This document shows positions 26,159-34,152 of a stretch of 64,000 nucleotides of DNA, piece by piece. How positions within the stretch are numbered: position 1 is the first letter of the stretch; every line of letters starts with the position of its first letter. The notes under the pieces were generated by a model. The model had not been told where the DNA came from, did not search any database, and was given only the letters and a program-made list of their open reading frames with translations. The translations under genes were made by a program, and so were the position numbers. Origin of the DNA: an uncultured Atopobiaceae bacterium (GTDB lineage Bacteria > Actinomycetota > Coriobacteriia > Coriobacteriales > Atopobiaceae); the NCBI GenBank assembly GCA_910579165.1, contig CAJTTF010000001.1:193971-257970 (forward strand), given 5' to 3'.

Positions 26159-27066
26159 TGGCTTTTGCGCTTTTGGCTTGTGTATTTCTCACGGCTAGAG
26201 AAACGGTGCGCCCCCTTACGCAAGATCGCATTCATTACTATGTCAGAAAAGTGGGGACCCTTGGAGGCATTTCTTATCTTGAGCGAATCCAGGTTTTTTG
26301 TGAGGCACGCGATACCATCGTTGTCTATGCGCAAAGGCAGCATGTCATGGGCGATGCATTCAGCTCCTTCACTAAGCGGGACATGACGGTGGTTCTTGCG
26401 CTAACGATAGTCTGCGCTGGTATAGCCTGCTGCATCATTGTGCAAAACCCTGCATTTTTCTTTCTTGGATGCTTGGTTGCGTTTTTTGGCGTCATTGCGC
26501 TGGGGCGAATGCTCAAACAAAAGGAGAAAGAGCAGCTTGCAAAAGAAGTACCTCAGGTTTTTCGCTTATTGAGCGGCGCGTTAACCTCAGGTCAGACGCT
26601 TACGCAAGCGATAGAGTATGTAGGCAGGCGAGGAACCGGAGAGATCGCCGTTGCTTTTGCTCAGGGTTCGCTCGAAATACAATGTGGCGGAAATGCGGCG
26701 CATGTTCTCGATAGTGTTGCTGCCCGTATAGACGCTCCTTCCTTGAAGTTGCTCTCTTGCGTTCTGCAAATATCACAGCGTACAGGCGCCCCGCTTGCGG
26801 ATCTCCTGGAGCGTGGGGCACAACTTGTTGAGGATCAGAGTAATCTTAAGCAATTGCTTAATACAAAGACGGCTCAGGTTCGCTTTTCTGCGCAGGTCGT
26901 CATGATTTTACCGGCGCTCCTCGTAGGCCTTTTGGCTCTCTTATCTCCAGATTTTCAGTCGGGTGTTATGAGCCCTCTAGGGTTTGGCGCAATTTGTGTC
27001 GCTGCTGTTCTAGACAGTATCGCCTTCCTCAGCATGAAGAAGATAATGGCTTGTGTGAATGTCTAG
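26134..27066 (+). CDS. tadB: Tad secretion system inner-membrane protein TadB
   Basis: 310 residues, ATG behind AAGGAGGTAG inside the end of tadA. Two N-terminal TM helices, a T2SSF-type cytoplasmic domain (VPQVFRLLSGALTSGQTL; GGNAAHVLDSVAARIDAPSL) and a C-terminal TM pair (VVMILPALLVGLLALLS). GspF/TadB family platform protein that couples TadA to the pilus. Overlaps tadC by 8 bases. Confidence 0.9.
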   Translation: MVLDICLMMAFALLACVFLTARETVRPLTQDRIHYYVRKVGTLGGISYLERIQVFCEARDTIVVYAQRQHVMGDAFSSFTKRDMTVVLALTIVCAGIACCIIVQNPAFFFLGCLVAFFGVIALGRMLKQKEKEQLAKEVPQVFRLLSGALTSGQTLTQAIEYVGRRGTGEIAVAFAQGSLEIQCGGNAAHVLDSVAARIDAPSLKLLSCVLQISQRTGAPLADLLERGAQLVEDQSNLKQLLNTKTAQVRFSAQVVMILPALLVGLLALLSPDFQSGVMSPLGFGAICVAAVLDSIAFLSMKKIMACVNV

Positions 27067-27877
27067 CGTAATGGAAGCCGTATTTCTCATACTAACAGCG
27101 GGGCTTGTTGGCTATCTGGCTTATTCTTATCTATTTGTGCGAAAGAGCCCCGTGCAACGCCATACGGGGGCTGGTGATTCTTTGCCAAACGAGTTGGTAT
27201 CTTTTGGAGGAAAGTCGGAAAACAACAGTACGCTCAAAAGAGACGAACAGAAAGAAATTGAAGAAATTATGCATAAGATCCTGACGGGCGACTCTAATAA
27301 TGTCTTATCCTCACGCCAAATAACATCTTCAAACATAGTTTCCGCTACATCTATCCAGTCCATGCGCACTGCCCTCTATGGCTGGTTCTTTAAAACGTTT
27401 TTAGCCGAGGAAAGACGTGTACGCATGCAAGCACAATGCCTGCGTGAGTTTCCTGAGATGCTTGATATTCTCACCCTCGGCCTTAAGGCTGGCTTGAGTT
27501 TTGATGGATCTTTGGAGCTCTATACCAGCCGCTATACTTCCACGCTTGCTTTACTTCTATCTCAAGGCATGATCGTTTGGAAGCTAGGTCTGTCTAGTAG
27601 GGTCGATGTGCTTGATACGCTCTCCTCACACTTAAAGATAGGAGCGTTTACACGTTTCTTTATGGCGGTGACAGAGTCGCTTGAGTTTGGAATTCCCTTA
27701 GCTGATTCTCTCTCACGCCAGTCTACAGAGATACGTCGCGAACAGCGTTTACAGGTAGAAGAAGGAATTGAAAAGATACCAGTAAAGATGCTTATTCCTA
27801 TGGGGGTATTCGTCGTTCCTGCAATGCTCCTTGCCATTCTTGGGCCCCTACTCTCTTCTGCACTCAAGATGGGTTAA
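27059..27877 (+). CDS. tadC: Tad secretion system inner-membrane protein TadC
   Basis: 272 residues. N-terminal TM, hydrophilic Ser/Asn/Lys region, then a T2SSF-like domain (LREFPEMLDILTLGLKAGLSF; RFFMAVTESLEFGIPLADSL; RREQRLQVEEGIEKIPVKM) and a C-terminal TM (LIPMGVFVVPAMLLAILGPL). The partner of TadB; their order and overlap are as in other actinobacterial tad loci. Confidence 0.9.
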   Translation: MSSVMEAVFLILTAGLVGYLAYSYLFVRKSPVQRHTGAGDSLPNELVSFGGKSENNSTLKRDEQKEIEEIMHKILTGDSNNVLSSRQITSSNIVSATSIQSMRTALYGWFFKTFLAEERRVRMQAQCLREFPEMLDILTLGLKAGLSFDGSLELYTSRYTSTLALLLSQGMIVWKLGLSSRVDVLDTLSSHLKIGAFTRFFMAVTESLEFGIPLADSLSRQSTEIRREQRLQVEEGIEKIPVKMLIPMGVFVVPAMLLAILGPLLSSALKMG

Positions 27878-27957
27878 AGAGGAACCAGCATCGCAAAAAG
27901 AAAGAAGAGAAAACAAACGCAGAGACAGCATACGAAATAACTAAGAGAGGAGTAGAA

Positions 27958-28164
27958 ATGAAAAGAAGAAAACGAGTGAACGAGATAGTTCAACGCATCA
28001 AACATTGGTTAATAACTATGAAAAGCGACTCTGGCCAAGGTACTACTGAGTACGCCATTCTCGTAGGCGTTCTAGTGCTAATAGCTATCGTCGCCGTCAT
28101 AGCTTTTAAAGACAAGATTGCAGAGCTTTGGAATTCCATCGCAGATGGGATCAATTCCCTGTGA
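27958..28164 (+). CDS. flp: Flp-type pilin
   Basis: 68 residues: basic leader, class III cleavage context SGQGTTEYAILVGVLVLIAI (cleaved after the Gly before QGTTEY, with Glu at +5), a single hydrophobic helix and a short charged tail (FKDKIAELWNSIADGI). This is the main Flp pilin. RBS AGAGAGGAG. An 80-base gap after tadC may carry its own promoter, as expected for a highly expressed pilin. The next gene starts inside its stop. Confidence 0.93.
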   Translation: MKRRKRVNEIVQRIKHWLITMKSDSGQGTTEYAILVGVLVLIAIVAVIAFKDKIAELWNSIADGINSL

Positions 28165-28742
28165 GCAGCTTGCTAAAAAGGCGGAAGCGCCTGGTGTGTC
28201 ATCCGCGCACCGTTCTCTTCTTTTTTGGCCTTCTTGGTGCGGGATGCTTGGTCCTTTTTATCTTCGGACGTTTCCCCTCCGGAAGTCAGGAAGAGGCTAA
28301 GGGGAACGCTGGATTGACGGCAGCTCAATTCCATGAGGTGCAATCAGTTCGCGACGAAATTCTGGAACAAGTCCGTAAAAAGGAGTCGCTATCTGCACGT
28401 GAGGTTTCTGTTCTCCAAGAAGAGCTGAACAACGCTTTGAGTGACGGGAAACTACACATACAAACAGCAACACATTTATCAGGTTTGACGGAAACAGTAA
28501 GCGAATTCCTCAGGTGCGAAAAAGGGAAAGCTGACGATGTCTTGATATGGTCAGGGTATCTTGGGCTTTTAGGGGAAAGCTGGGGAGCTCTCCTTAAAAC
28601 ACCTGAAGGAGTCGAGATCGTAACGTTTTCAGAATCTTCAACGACAAAAGAGGGTGCATCTATAAGCGAACATCAAGCGGCACAGAATCCAGAGCTTACT
28701 TTTGAGGAGAGGGCAGCTCTCTTTCAGGGTGACTGGCAATAG
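28161..28742 (+). CDS. membrane-anchored hypothetical protein of the Tad locus
   Basis: 193 residues from a GTG at 28161 that overlaps the Flp stop (GTGA). Basic N-terminus, one TM (TVLFFFGLLGAGCLVLFIFG), then about 150 polar residues outside, mainly helical (EILEQVRKKESLSAREVSV; LQEELNNALSDGKLHIQTA). No family recognised and not TadD-like (no TPR seen). Position between flp and the minor pilins suggests a pilus assembly or retention role (inference). Confidence 0.7.
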   Translation: MSSLLKRRKRLVCHPRTVLFFFGLLGAGCLVLFIFGRFPSGSQEEAKGNAGLTAAQFHEVQSVRDEILEQVRKKESLSAREVSVLQEELNNALSDGKLHIQTATHLSGLTETVSEFLRCEKGKADDVLIWSGYLGLLGESWGALLKTPEGVEIVTFSESSTTKEGASISEHQAAQNPELTFEERAALFQGDWQ

Positions 28743-28806
28743 CACCTACCTTTGCCCAAAGAGACTTGTACACAAACGCATCTTGGATTAGAGAAGAGAT
28801 TGGACG

Positions 28807-29178
28807 ATGCTAAAACGTTCGAGTAAAAGAAAGAGCAAGAGCAAAAGCAAAATGGATATCAAAACACGAGCGACGCTTCTTCATGAAATAACGCATTGTC
28901 ACGATTTGTGTGATTTGGCTTCTTTTTTCGGTTTTGTCTCACACTCATTTGCCAGTGAAAGAGAGAAACGCATTTGGGGGATTGCACAGGAGGAAGCAGG
29001 ACAATCGACCGTAGAATTCGTTGTTATTTTTTGCGCGCTGCTTGGAATGACGGTAGCCTTCATCGCCTTTTTTAGTGCAGGCGTCGACGGCGTGTTTATG
29101 CACCTTGCAGCCATTGCTTCTTCACACACCTCAGGTATTTCGCCAATAGGAATGATGAAGGATGTTTTGCTTTATTAA
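28807..29178 (+). CDS. minor pilin-like protein with class III leader
   Basis: 123 residues. Long basic leader, then EEAGQSTVEFVVIFCALLGM followed by more hydrophobic residues: the G/QSTVEF pattern is a prepilin-peptidase site with Glu at +5, as in TadE/Flp-like proteins. The tail is short and hydrophobic. Overlaps the next TadE gene by 17 bases. Likely a pseudopilin capping or priming the fibre. Confidence 0.75.
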   Translation: MLKRSSKRKSKSKSKMDIKTRATLLHEITHCHDLCDLASFFGFVSHSFASEREKRIWGIAQEEAGQSTVEFVVIFCALLGMTVAFIAFFSAGVDGVFMHLAAIASSHTSGISPIGMMKDVLLY

Positions 29179-29677
29179 TTCATACAGAAAGTTAAGCTCA
29201 CGGAGAATCTCTTGTGGTGAATCCGGTCAGGCAAGCGTAGAAGCAGCCATCTTGCTGCCATCGCTTCTTTTCATAATAGGTCTGATGGCGCAGCCAATTT
29301 GTATCTTTTATACCCGCACCGTTATGAATACTGCCGCCTCGGAGGCCGCGCGTCTTGTTCTCACGCAGAGCAATCACGTGAGCAAAGACGATATTGATGC
29401 CTTTATCTTGCGCCGCCTGCGCGCTATCCCTCCCTTGACCATCTTTCATGAGGGAGGAGAGGAGGGCTGGGAGATAACGCTAGGAGAGAGTGAAAAGCTG
29501 ATAGAAATAGCGATCACGTCCAAAATTAAACCTTTGCCACTCGTTGGCATATTCAGCGCCGCACTTACCGGAGCAACCGGTGGCCTTGGAACGATTTCCG
29601 TCCATGTTGCAGAGCCCCTAAGGCCCGGGTGGCTCAGCGGCGGTTACGAGGATTGGGTTGAGCAATGGGGAGATTAA
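29162..29677 (+). CDS. TadE-like pseudopilin
   Basis: 171 residues with ESGQASVEAAILLPSLLFII (prepilin-type TadE motif), then YTRTVMNTAASEAARLVLTQ, a typical TadE helix, and a beta-rich globular tail. Start ATG behind GATGAAGG within the previous gene; its end overlaps the following TadG-like gene by 13 bases. Confidence 0.85.
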   Translation: MFCFINSYRKLSSRRISCGESGQASVEAAILLPSLLFIIGLMAQPICIFYTRTVMNTAASEAARLVLTQSNHVSKDDIDAFILRRLRAIPPLTIFHEGGEEGWEITLGESEKLIEIAITSKIKPLPLVGIFSAALTGATGGLGTISVHVAEPLRPGWLSGGYEDWVEQWGD

Positions 29678-31707
29678 CGAAGAGACCCCTCGACATGTTT
29701 CTCGAGGAAGATGGTTACACCTCCATTACAGTGGGGCTTGCCCTTGCGATGAGCCTCGTGCTGATGTTTGGTCTTGTCTGCGTACAATGGTCATCGTCTA
29801 AGGCAGCGGATATACAAAACGTTGCAGATGCAAGTGCTCTTGCGGGTGCTCAAAATGTAAAGGCCTTTACTACTGTTGCGCAAGTAAGTGATTCTTGCGT
29901 CCTCACACTTGGTCTTACAGGAATGCTCGTTATGGGGGCGGGTCTCATTACAAGTGCGGTACCGGGCTTGCAAGGAGCTGGTGTAAAGCTCACATCAGCA
30001 GGAGCAGACATTCTGCGCTCCCGCCAAGAGTTTGCACAAAGTGCCTCAGAAGGACTGCAAACGCTCGAATCTTTTTTGCCAGCTGCTATCGCTGCGAGCG
30101 GCTGTGCAGTTGTGAAAGCAAATCAAGAAGGCAGTCTCAGCTACTGGGGAGTTGCTCTTCCTTTTCCAGAGACGTCCCTCTCTACGTACGACACAGCAAG
30201 CGACTTAGATATGAAAGAGCTAGAAGAAAAGAGCACAGAAGTTGCAAAGAAGGCTGAAGAAGCAGAGGTTTCTAAAAAAGAGATGAATGATTCGCTTGAG
30301 CGTGCGTGGCGCGCAGATTGCGTTGATGACCCTTATTGCATGAGGTCCCGCGCAGAATCCTTGGCACATCTTACTCCAGATAAAAACCCTAACTATGCAA
30401 TCCCTGATAACTGGACGTTTGGAGTAGCGCTCATGCGTAGCCGCGCATATTATCAAGCGCGCGCAGCGCTCGAGCAACCAATTTCAACTTCGATTGAGGA
30501 GCAGGCGAACTCAGCGATGCGCAAGAGTTTCTACCTCTTCGCTACACAAGCAATGATGGAGGGTTACTACACAGAGAACCTCGATGGGACCGTTTCTATA
30601 TCGCTCCCTGATCTTCCTCATAATACTGAGGAAACGCAGGCCTCAAAGCTTTTCTCGGAAACGTTATGGCCAAAAAGCATAGAGACAGAAGGAGCTGTTC
30701 TTCATGCCTATTCTGCCTGCCCCGGGCTCCATAATTCTAGCGGCGCGGCAAGCCTAAAGGAGGCACTTCAAGGAGGTTATAGGACCTGTCCTGTTTGTAA
30801 ATTCGATCTAGCCGCTATGGGAAAGACCGCCTCTGCCAGCACCAATATAAACAATGGCTATGAGCACTATTGGCGCATCGTTGTGGAAGAATCCAAGAAA
30901 TATCAGGATGCGAAGAAGGCTTACGAGGAGGCTACAAAAGCGATTAAGGCTCTAGCCGAGAAGGGCGCGGACGCTTTTGATAAAGCTATTCAGGCTTTAG
31001 GCGTTAAGCGCCCGCGCATTTGCCCTCCTGGCGCATGGGGCGTCATAGGTGCCTGCGTACGTGGTGAAGCGGATCTTCCTCAAAAACTGTCTAGTGCCTT
31101 TTCGCAAACGGAGCCCCTTCCAACAGGAGCTGCCATTTCGGGGGCGACGCTCGCGGTGGATGCGGCAACTGGTGAAAACAATGTGCTTGCGCGCTTTTTT
31201 GATGCGCTCCACACCGAGGGGACGGCCACTGATGATGACTTTGCCGGAGCGCTCGGGTCTGCCTTCGATGGTATTTGTGGTCTCTGGGGGAGTCTTCTTA
31301 TGGCCTATCAGGCCGGATTTGAGAAAATTTCAGACGCAGGTAGTTCGTTCTTTGACGGGCTTAAAGCAGTAGGTGCCACCCCTCTTGGTGGATGGCTCTC
31401 TCAGAAGTTGAGTTCCATCGTGGGTGCTCTCGGGCTTGAACCTGCTGACTTACGTCTTCGCAAGCCTGTGCTCTGCAACACGCAGGATATTCTAGAAAAA
31501 GATGGTCTCGATACATCGTATGTGCGAGAGGTGGTCCAACAGCTCCCTGCAAGTGGCAGTCCGGATGACATTTTGAAAAGTTTCTCTCGGATGATAGAGG
31601 AGACCTACAACGACGACGAGGTTGTTATTGCCGAACTTCCTATCCCGGGCACATCTTTAAAAATCCCTTTTTCTATTTCTATAAAAAAGCTTCTGGGAGT
31701 CCTCTAA
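29665..31707 (+). CDS. TadG-like putative Flp pilus-assembly protein
   Basis: 680 residues. The N-terminus has the TadG-like feature EEDGYTSITVGLALAMSLVL with KAADIQNVADASALAGAQNV, the pattern by which TadG/TadE proteins of Actinobacteria are recognised. A second hydrophobic stretch (LTGMLVMGAGLITSAVPGLQ) follows, then a large extracellular region with Cys pairs (DCVDDPYC; CPVCKFD) and helical segments. Probably an adhesin-like or tip component. No vWA domain is evident, unlike proteobacterial TadG. Confidence 0.75.
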   Translation: MGRLTKRPLDMFLEEDGYTSITVGLALAMSLVLMFGLVCVQWSSSKAADIQNVADASALAGAQNVKAFTTVAQVSDSCVLTLGLTGMLVMGAGLITSAVPGLQGAGVKLTSAGADILRSRQEFAQSASEGLQTLESFLPAAIAASGCAVVKANQEGSLSYWGVALPFPETSLSTYDTASDLDMKELEEKSTEVAKKAEEAEVSKKEMNDSLERAWRADCVDDPYCMRSRAESLAHLTPDKNPNYAIPDNWTFGVALMRSRAYYQARAALEQPISTSIEEQANSAMRKSFYLFATQAMMEGYYTENLDGTVSISLPDLPHNTEETQASKLFSETLWPKSIETEGAVLHAYSACPGLHNSSGAASLKEALQGGYRTCPVCKFDLAAMGKTASASTNINNGYEHYWRIVVEESKKYQDAKKAYEEATKAIKALAEKGADAFDKAIQALGVKRPRICPPGAWGVIGACVRGEADLPQKLSSAFSQTEPLPTGAAISGATLAVDAATGENNVLARFFDALHTEGTATDDDFAGALGSAFDGICGLWGSLLMAYQAGFEKISDAGSSFFDGLKAVGATPLGGWLSQKLSSIVGALGLEPADLRLRKPVLCNTQDILEKDGLDTSYVREVVQQLPASGSPDDILKSFSRMIEETYNDDEVVIAELPIPGTSLKIPFSISIKKLLGVL

Positions 31708-32189
31708 TGCATACGCTAAGTATTATGCGCACACTTACAAAGGAAACGGGTCAGATGACCGTAGAACTGGCCTTTCTAATACCTGTGGTTATCGTGGTTG
31801 CACTAATCATTGTCAATCTAGGCTTTTTTACGTCCGCATGCGCGCAATTTGACCGCGCGGCTGCTGATCTGACCTTGTCACACGGTGCTGCTCCCTCAAA
31901 CGAGCAAAGCAGCACACAGGTTCAGGCGGAAATACAATCGTCCCTCCAGCAGGTAATGGGGGAGCATGTCGATGTTGATGTAGCGTTGCAACACATTGAT
32001 GCCACTAAAACAAGTGCGCTCTTTACGCTCAACCCAACACACATTCAAGTGAGGTGTACGATGCATTTTCATCCCGTCCCCTCAAGCTTTTCCATTTCAG
32101 GCATTTCGTTGAACGCGCCGCTTGAATTGATTCATGAGAAAAGCCTCGTGATTGATTTAGGCCCAGCAGGCGTAGGAGTTGATTCATGA
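31707..32189 (+). CDS. second TadE-family pseudopilin
   Basis: 160 residues starting in a TAATG overlap with the TadG-like gene. Motif ETGQMTVELAFLIPVVIVVA, then FDRAAADLTLSHG and a globular tail ending GVGVDS. The GQ.TVE cleavage context is clear. It overlaps the DUF192 gene start by four bases (ATGA). Confidence 0.85.
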   Translation: MHTLSIMRTLTKETGQMTVELAFLIPVVIVVALIIVNLGFFTSACAQFDRAAADLTLSHGAAPSNEQSSTQVQAEIQSSLQQVMGEHVDVDVALQHIDATKTSALFTLNPTHIQVRCTMHFHPVPSSFSISGISLNAPLELIHEKSLVIDLGPAGVGVDS

Positions 32190-32749
32190 GTCTAGAACAA
32201 AAGAGTAATTTGAACCCGAGAAATAGCAATTTGAACTTAAAAAAGCTATTTGAACGCAAAGAAGAACAACTTGAACTCGAGAACAATGAAGAAAATTGTA
32301 TAAAAGTAATCGTGGCATCCACCTTTTTTCATCGAAGTCTAGGGTTAATTTCAAAACAATTCCCAATAAGCTTGAGACTGATTTCAAAGAAAAAGCAGCA
32401 AAGCTTGGGGCTAATTCCAGAACGGCTTCAACAAAGGCTAAGGCTAATTCTAAAACGATCTTGGCGCTGCGCTGGATCGCCCGCAGAGTATACGACTCTT
32501 TCCCCCTCAACCCCGGGCCCCGACGCTTTGTTTTTTCCGTGCTGTCAATCACTCCATACGATAGGCATGGTGCGCAGCGTTGATATTGCCTTCATAGATG
32601 CTCAGAATCGCGTCCTTGCATCCCGCCGAGAAGTGCCACCCTTGCAAATTGTGTCCTGTCCTGGTGCAAGCGGTGCCCTTGAGCGCTTCTCGCAAGACTC
32701 GTTGTGGCCAGAGCAAGGGGAGATTGTAAGGTTGACCGAAGTCAAATAA
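32186..32749 (+). CDS. DUF192 protein with repeat-expanded N-terminal half
   Basis: 187 residues. The C-terminal part (from about 115) is a DUF192 domain (LFFPCCQSLHTIGMVRSVDI, AFIDAQNRVLASR), and residues 40-52 (KVIVASTFFHRSLGLI) look like its first strand. Between them lie four imperfect 11-residue units (SLRLISKKKQQ, SLGLIPERLQQ, RLRLILKRSW). Residues 5-33 are four 7-residue units (SNLNPRN, SNLNLKK...). Both are tandem repeats in the DNA (33- and 21-bp periods), and they split a small conserved domain. DUF192 function is unknown; it often sits near TadE genes in Actinobacteria. Confidence 0.7.
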   Translation: MSLEQKSNLNPRNSNLNLKKLFERKEEQLELENNEENCIKVIVASTFFHRSLGLISKQFPISLRLISKKKQQSLGLIPERLQQRLRLILKRSWRCAGSPAEYTTLSPSTPGPDALFFPCCQSLHTIGMVRSVDIAFIDAQNRVLASRREVPPLQIVSCPGASGALERFSQDSLWPEQGEIVRLTEVK

Positions 32750-32765
32750 CGAAGAAGGAGAAAAC

Positions 32766-32969
32766 ATGAAGAAGAACACTATTGTTGAATGCCCCGAATG
32801 CGGTGCAACTATGCCATCTTCGGCACGAACCTGTTTTGTCTGTGGGTTTGAACAGGTCTCCCTACCAGTAGCAGAAGCAAAACTTGGTGGGGAGAACGCA
32901 GCCACTCAAGAAAAGACAATAACGTGCAGTGGTCCTCTTAAACTCATCATTACTATCTCTCAGGATTAA
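32766..32969 (+). CDS. small zinc-ribbon protein
   Basis: 67 residues behind AAGAAGGAG. CPECGATM...CFVCGFE is a four-Cys zinc ribbon at residues 9-29; the rest is short with a hydrophobic end (LKLIITISQD). Probably the last gene of the Tad operon. Function unknown. It ends 30 bases from the converging dehydrogenase gene. Confidence 0.7.
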   Translation: MKKNTIVECPECGATMPSSARTCFVCGFEQVSLPVAEAKLGGENAATQEKTITCSGPLKLIITISQD

Positions 32970-32999
32970 TAGGACCGCTTGCGCTATATGGATCCAGCT

Positions 33000-33995
33000 C
33001 TAGGAGACAATGTTGGGCGCTGGCAACTGTTCGAGATTTCCCTTGGCAAAAGCTTGCGCATTCGTGAGCGTGGTGTTTGCAATTGCGGCCAAAGCCTCTT
33101 TGGTAAAGAATGCTTGATGGCTTGTGAGTACAACATTGGGGAAGGCGCAAAGCGTCGAAACTACCGATTCAAATACTGCCGACGATCGATCCCTAAAGAC
33201 ATTGGGCTCTTCTTCCTCGTACACATCAATGCCACAGGCACCAATTTTATGTGAGCGAATACCTTCAATTAAATCCTGAGTATCGACGAGACCCCCGCGG
33301 GCTGTGTTTACAAAGATGACTCCATCTTTCATTTTTGCTATAGAATCCGCGTTAATCATATGATAGTTGGATTCAAAGAGGGGGCAATGGAGCGAGATGA
33401 GGTCAGATTCTCGAAGGAGTTGATCAAGCTCAACATATTCTACGAAATCCAAATCTGGGTTGTGATAGCTGTCATAACCTAGCACCTTCATGCCCATGCC
33501 ATGCACAATGTGGCACATGGCCGCCCCAATCTTTCCCGTCCCCACAATGCCAGCGGTTTTTCCGTGTAGCGTTGTGCCTAAAAGCCCACTGAGAGCAAAG
33601 TCATTCTCGCGTACGCGGTTATATCCTTTCACAATATGACGATCAGCAGCAAGCGCAAGACCTATTGCGTGTTCAGCAATAGCCTCAGGCGAATAACCGG
33701 GGACACGCAACACGGTCATGCCGAGATTTTTAGCTGTTTCCATGTTGATAGCGTCGTAGCCTGCACACCGCATGAGAATGCATTTGATATTGAAACCCGC
33801 AAGGATTTCAAGGGTGAGAGCACCTAGATCTGAATTTACAAATGCACAAATTGCATCGTATCCCTTTGCGAGTGAAGCTGTCACAGGATTTATGTCTGCT
33901 TCCAGGTAATCAATATGTATATCAGGAAAATTTTTAAGCTGTTCCTCAAAAGCGTTCTTATCGTAGTCGTAGGTATCGTAAAAAAGAATCTTCAT
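33000..33995 (-). CDS. D-lactate dehydrogenase-like 2-hydroxyacid dehydrogenase
   Basis: 331 residues. NAD-binding GIVGTGKIGAAM, the catalytic Arg in FVNTARGGLVDT, Glu in GIDVYEEEEPN and His in LTSHQAFFTKEAL. The overall pattern (YDTYDYDKNAFE; RCAGYDAINMETAKNLG) is that of fermentative D-lactate dehydrogenases (LdhA type), which reduce pyruvate with NADH. Related 2-hydroxyisocaproate dehydrogenases cannot be excluded. RBS AAGGAA; divergent from the Ca2+ ATPase. Confidence 0.85.
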   Translation of the reverse strand: MKILFYDTYDYDKNAFEEQLKNFPDIHIDYLEADINPVTASLAKGYDAICAFVNSDLGALTLEILAGFNIKCILMRCAGYDAINMETAKNLGMTVLRVPGYSPEAIAEHAIGLALAADRHIVKGYNRVRENDFALSGLLGTTLHGKTAGIVGTGKIGAAMCHIVHGMGMKVLGYDSYHNPDLDFVEYVELDQLLRESDLISLHCPLFESNYHMINADSIAKMKDGVIFVNTARGGLVDTQDLIEGIRSHKIGACGIDVYEEEEPNVFRDRSSAVFESVVSTLCAFPNVVLTSHQAFFTKEALAAIANTTLTNAQAFAKGNLEQLPAPNIVS

Positions 33996-34152
33996 GATAG
34001 TTCCTTACTCGTAGCGTCGCTTTTCATTGATCGTTACTGCTCGTTGCTGCTTTTTAGCTCGTTTCTTATAAAAGCTTGGCAGTAACTACTGTTTTAACCC
34101 AATTTAGCCCATCATAAACATCTACACTTGGGGAAAAAGAAAAGCACCATTC

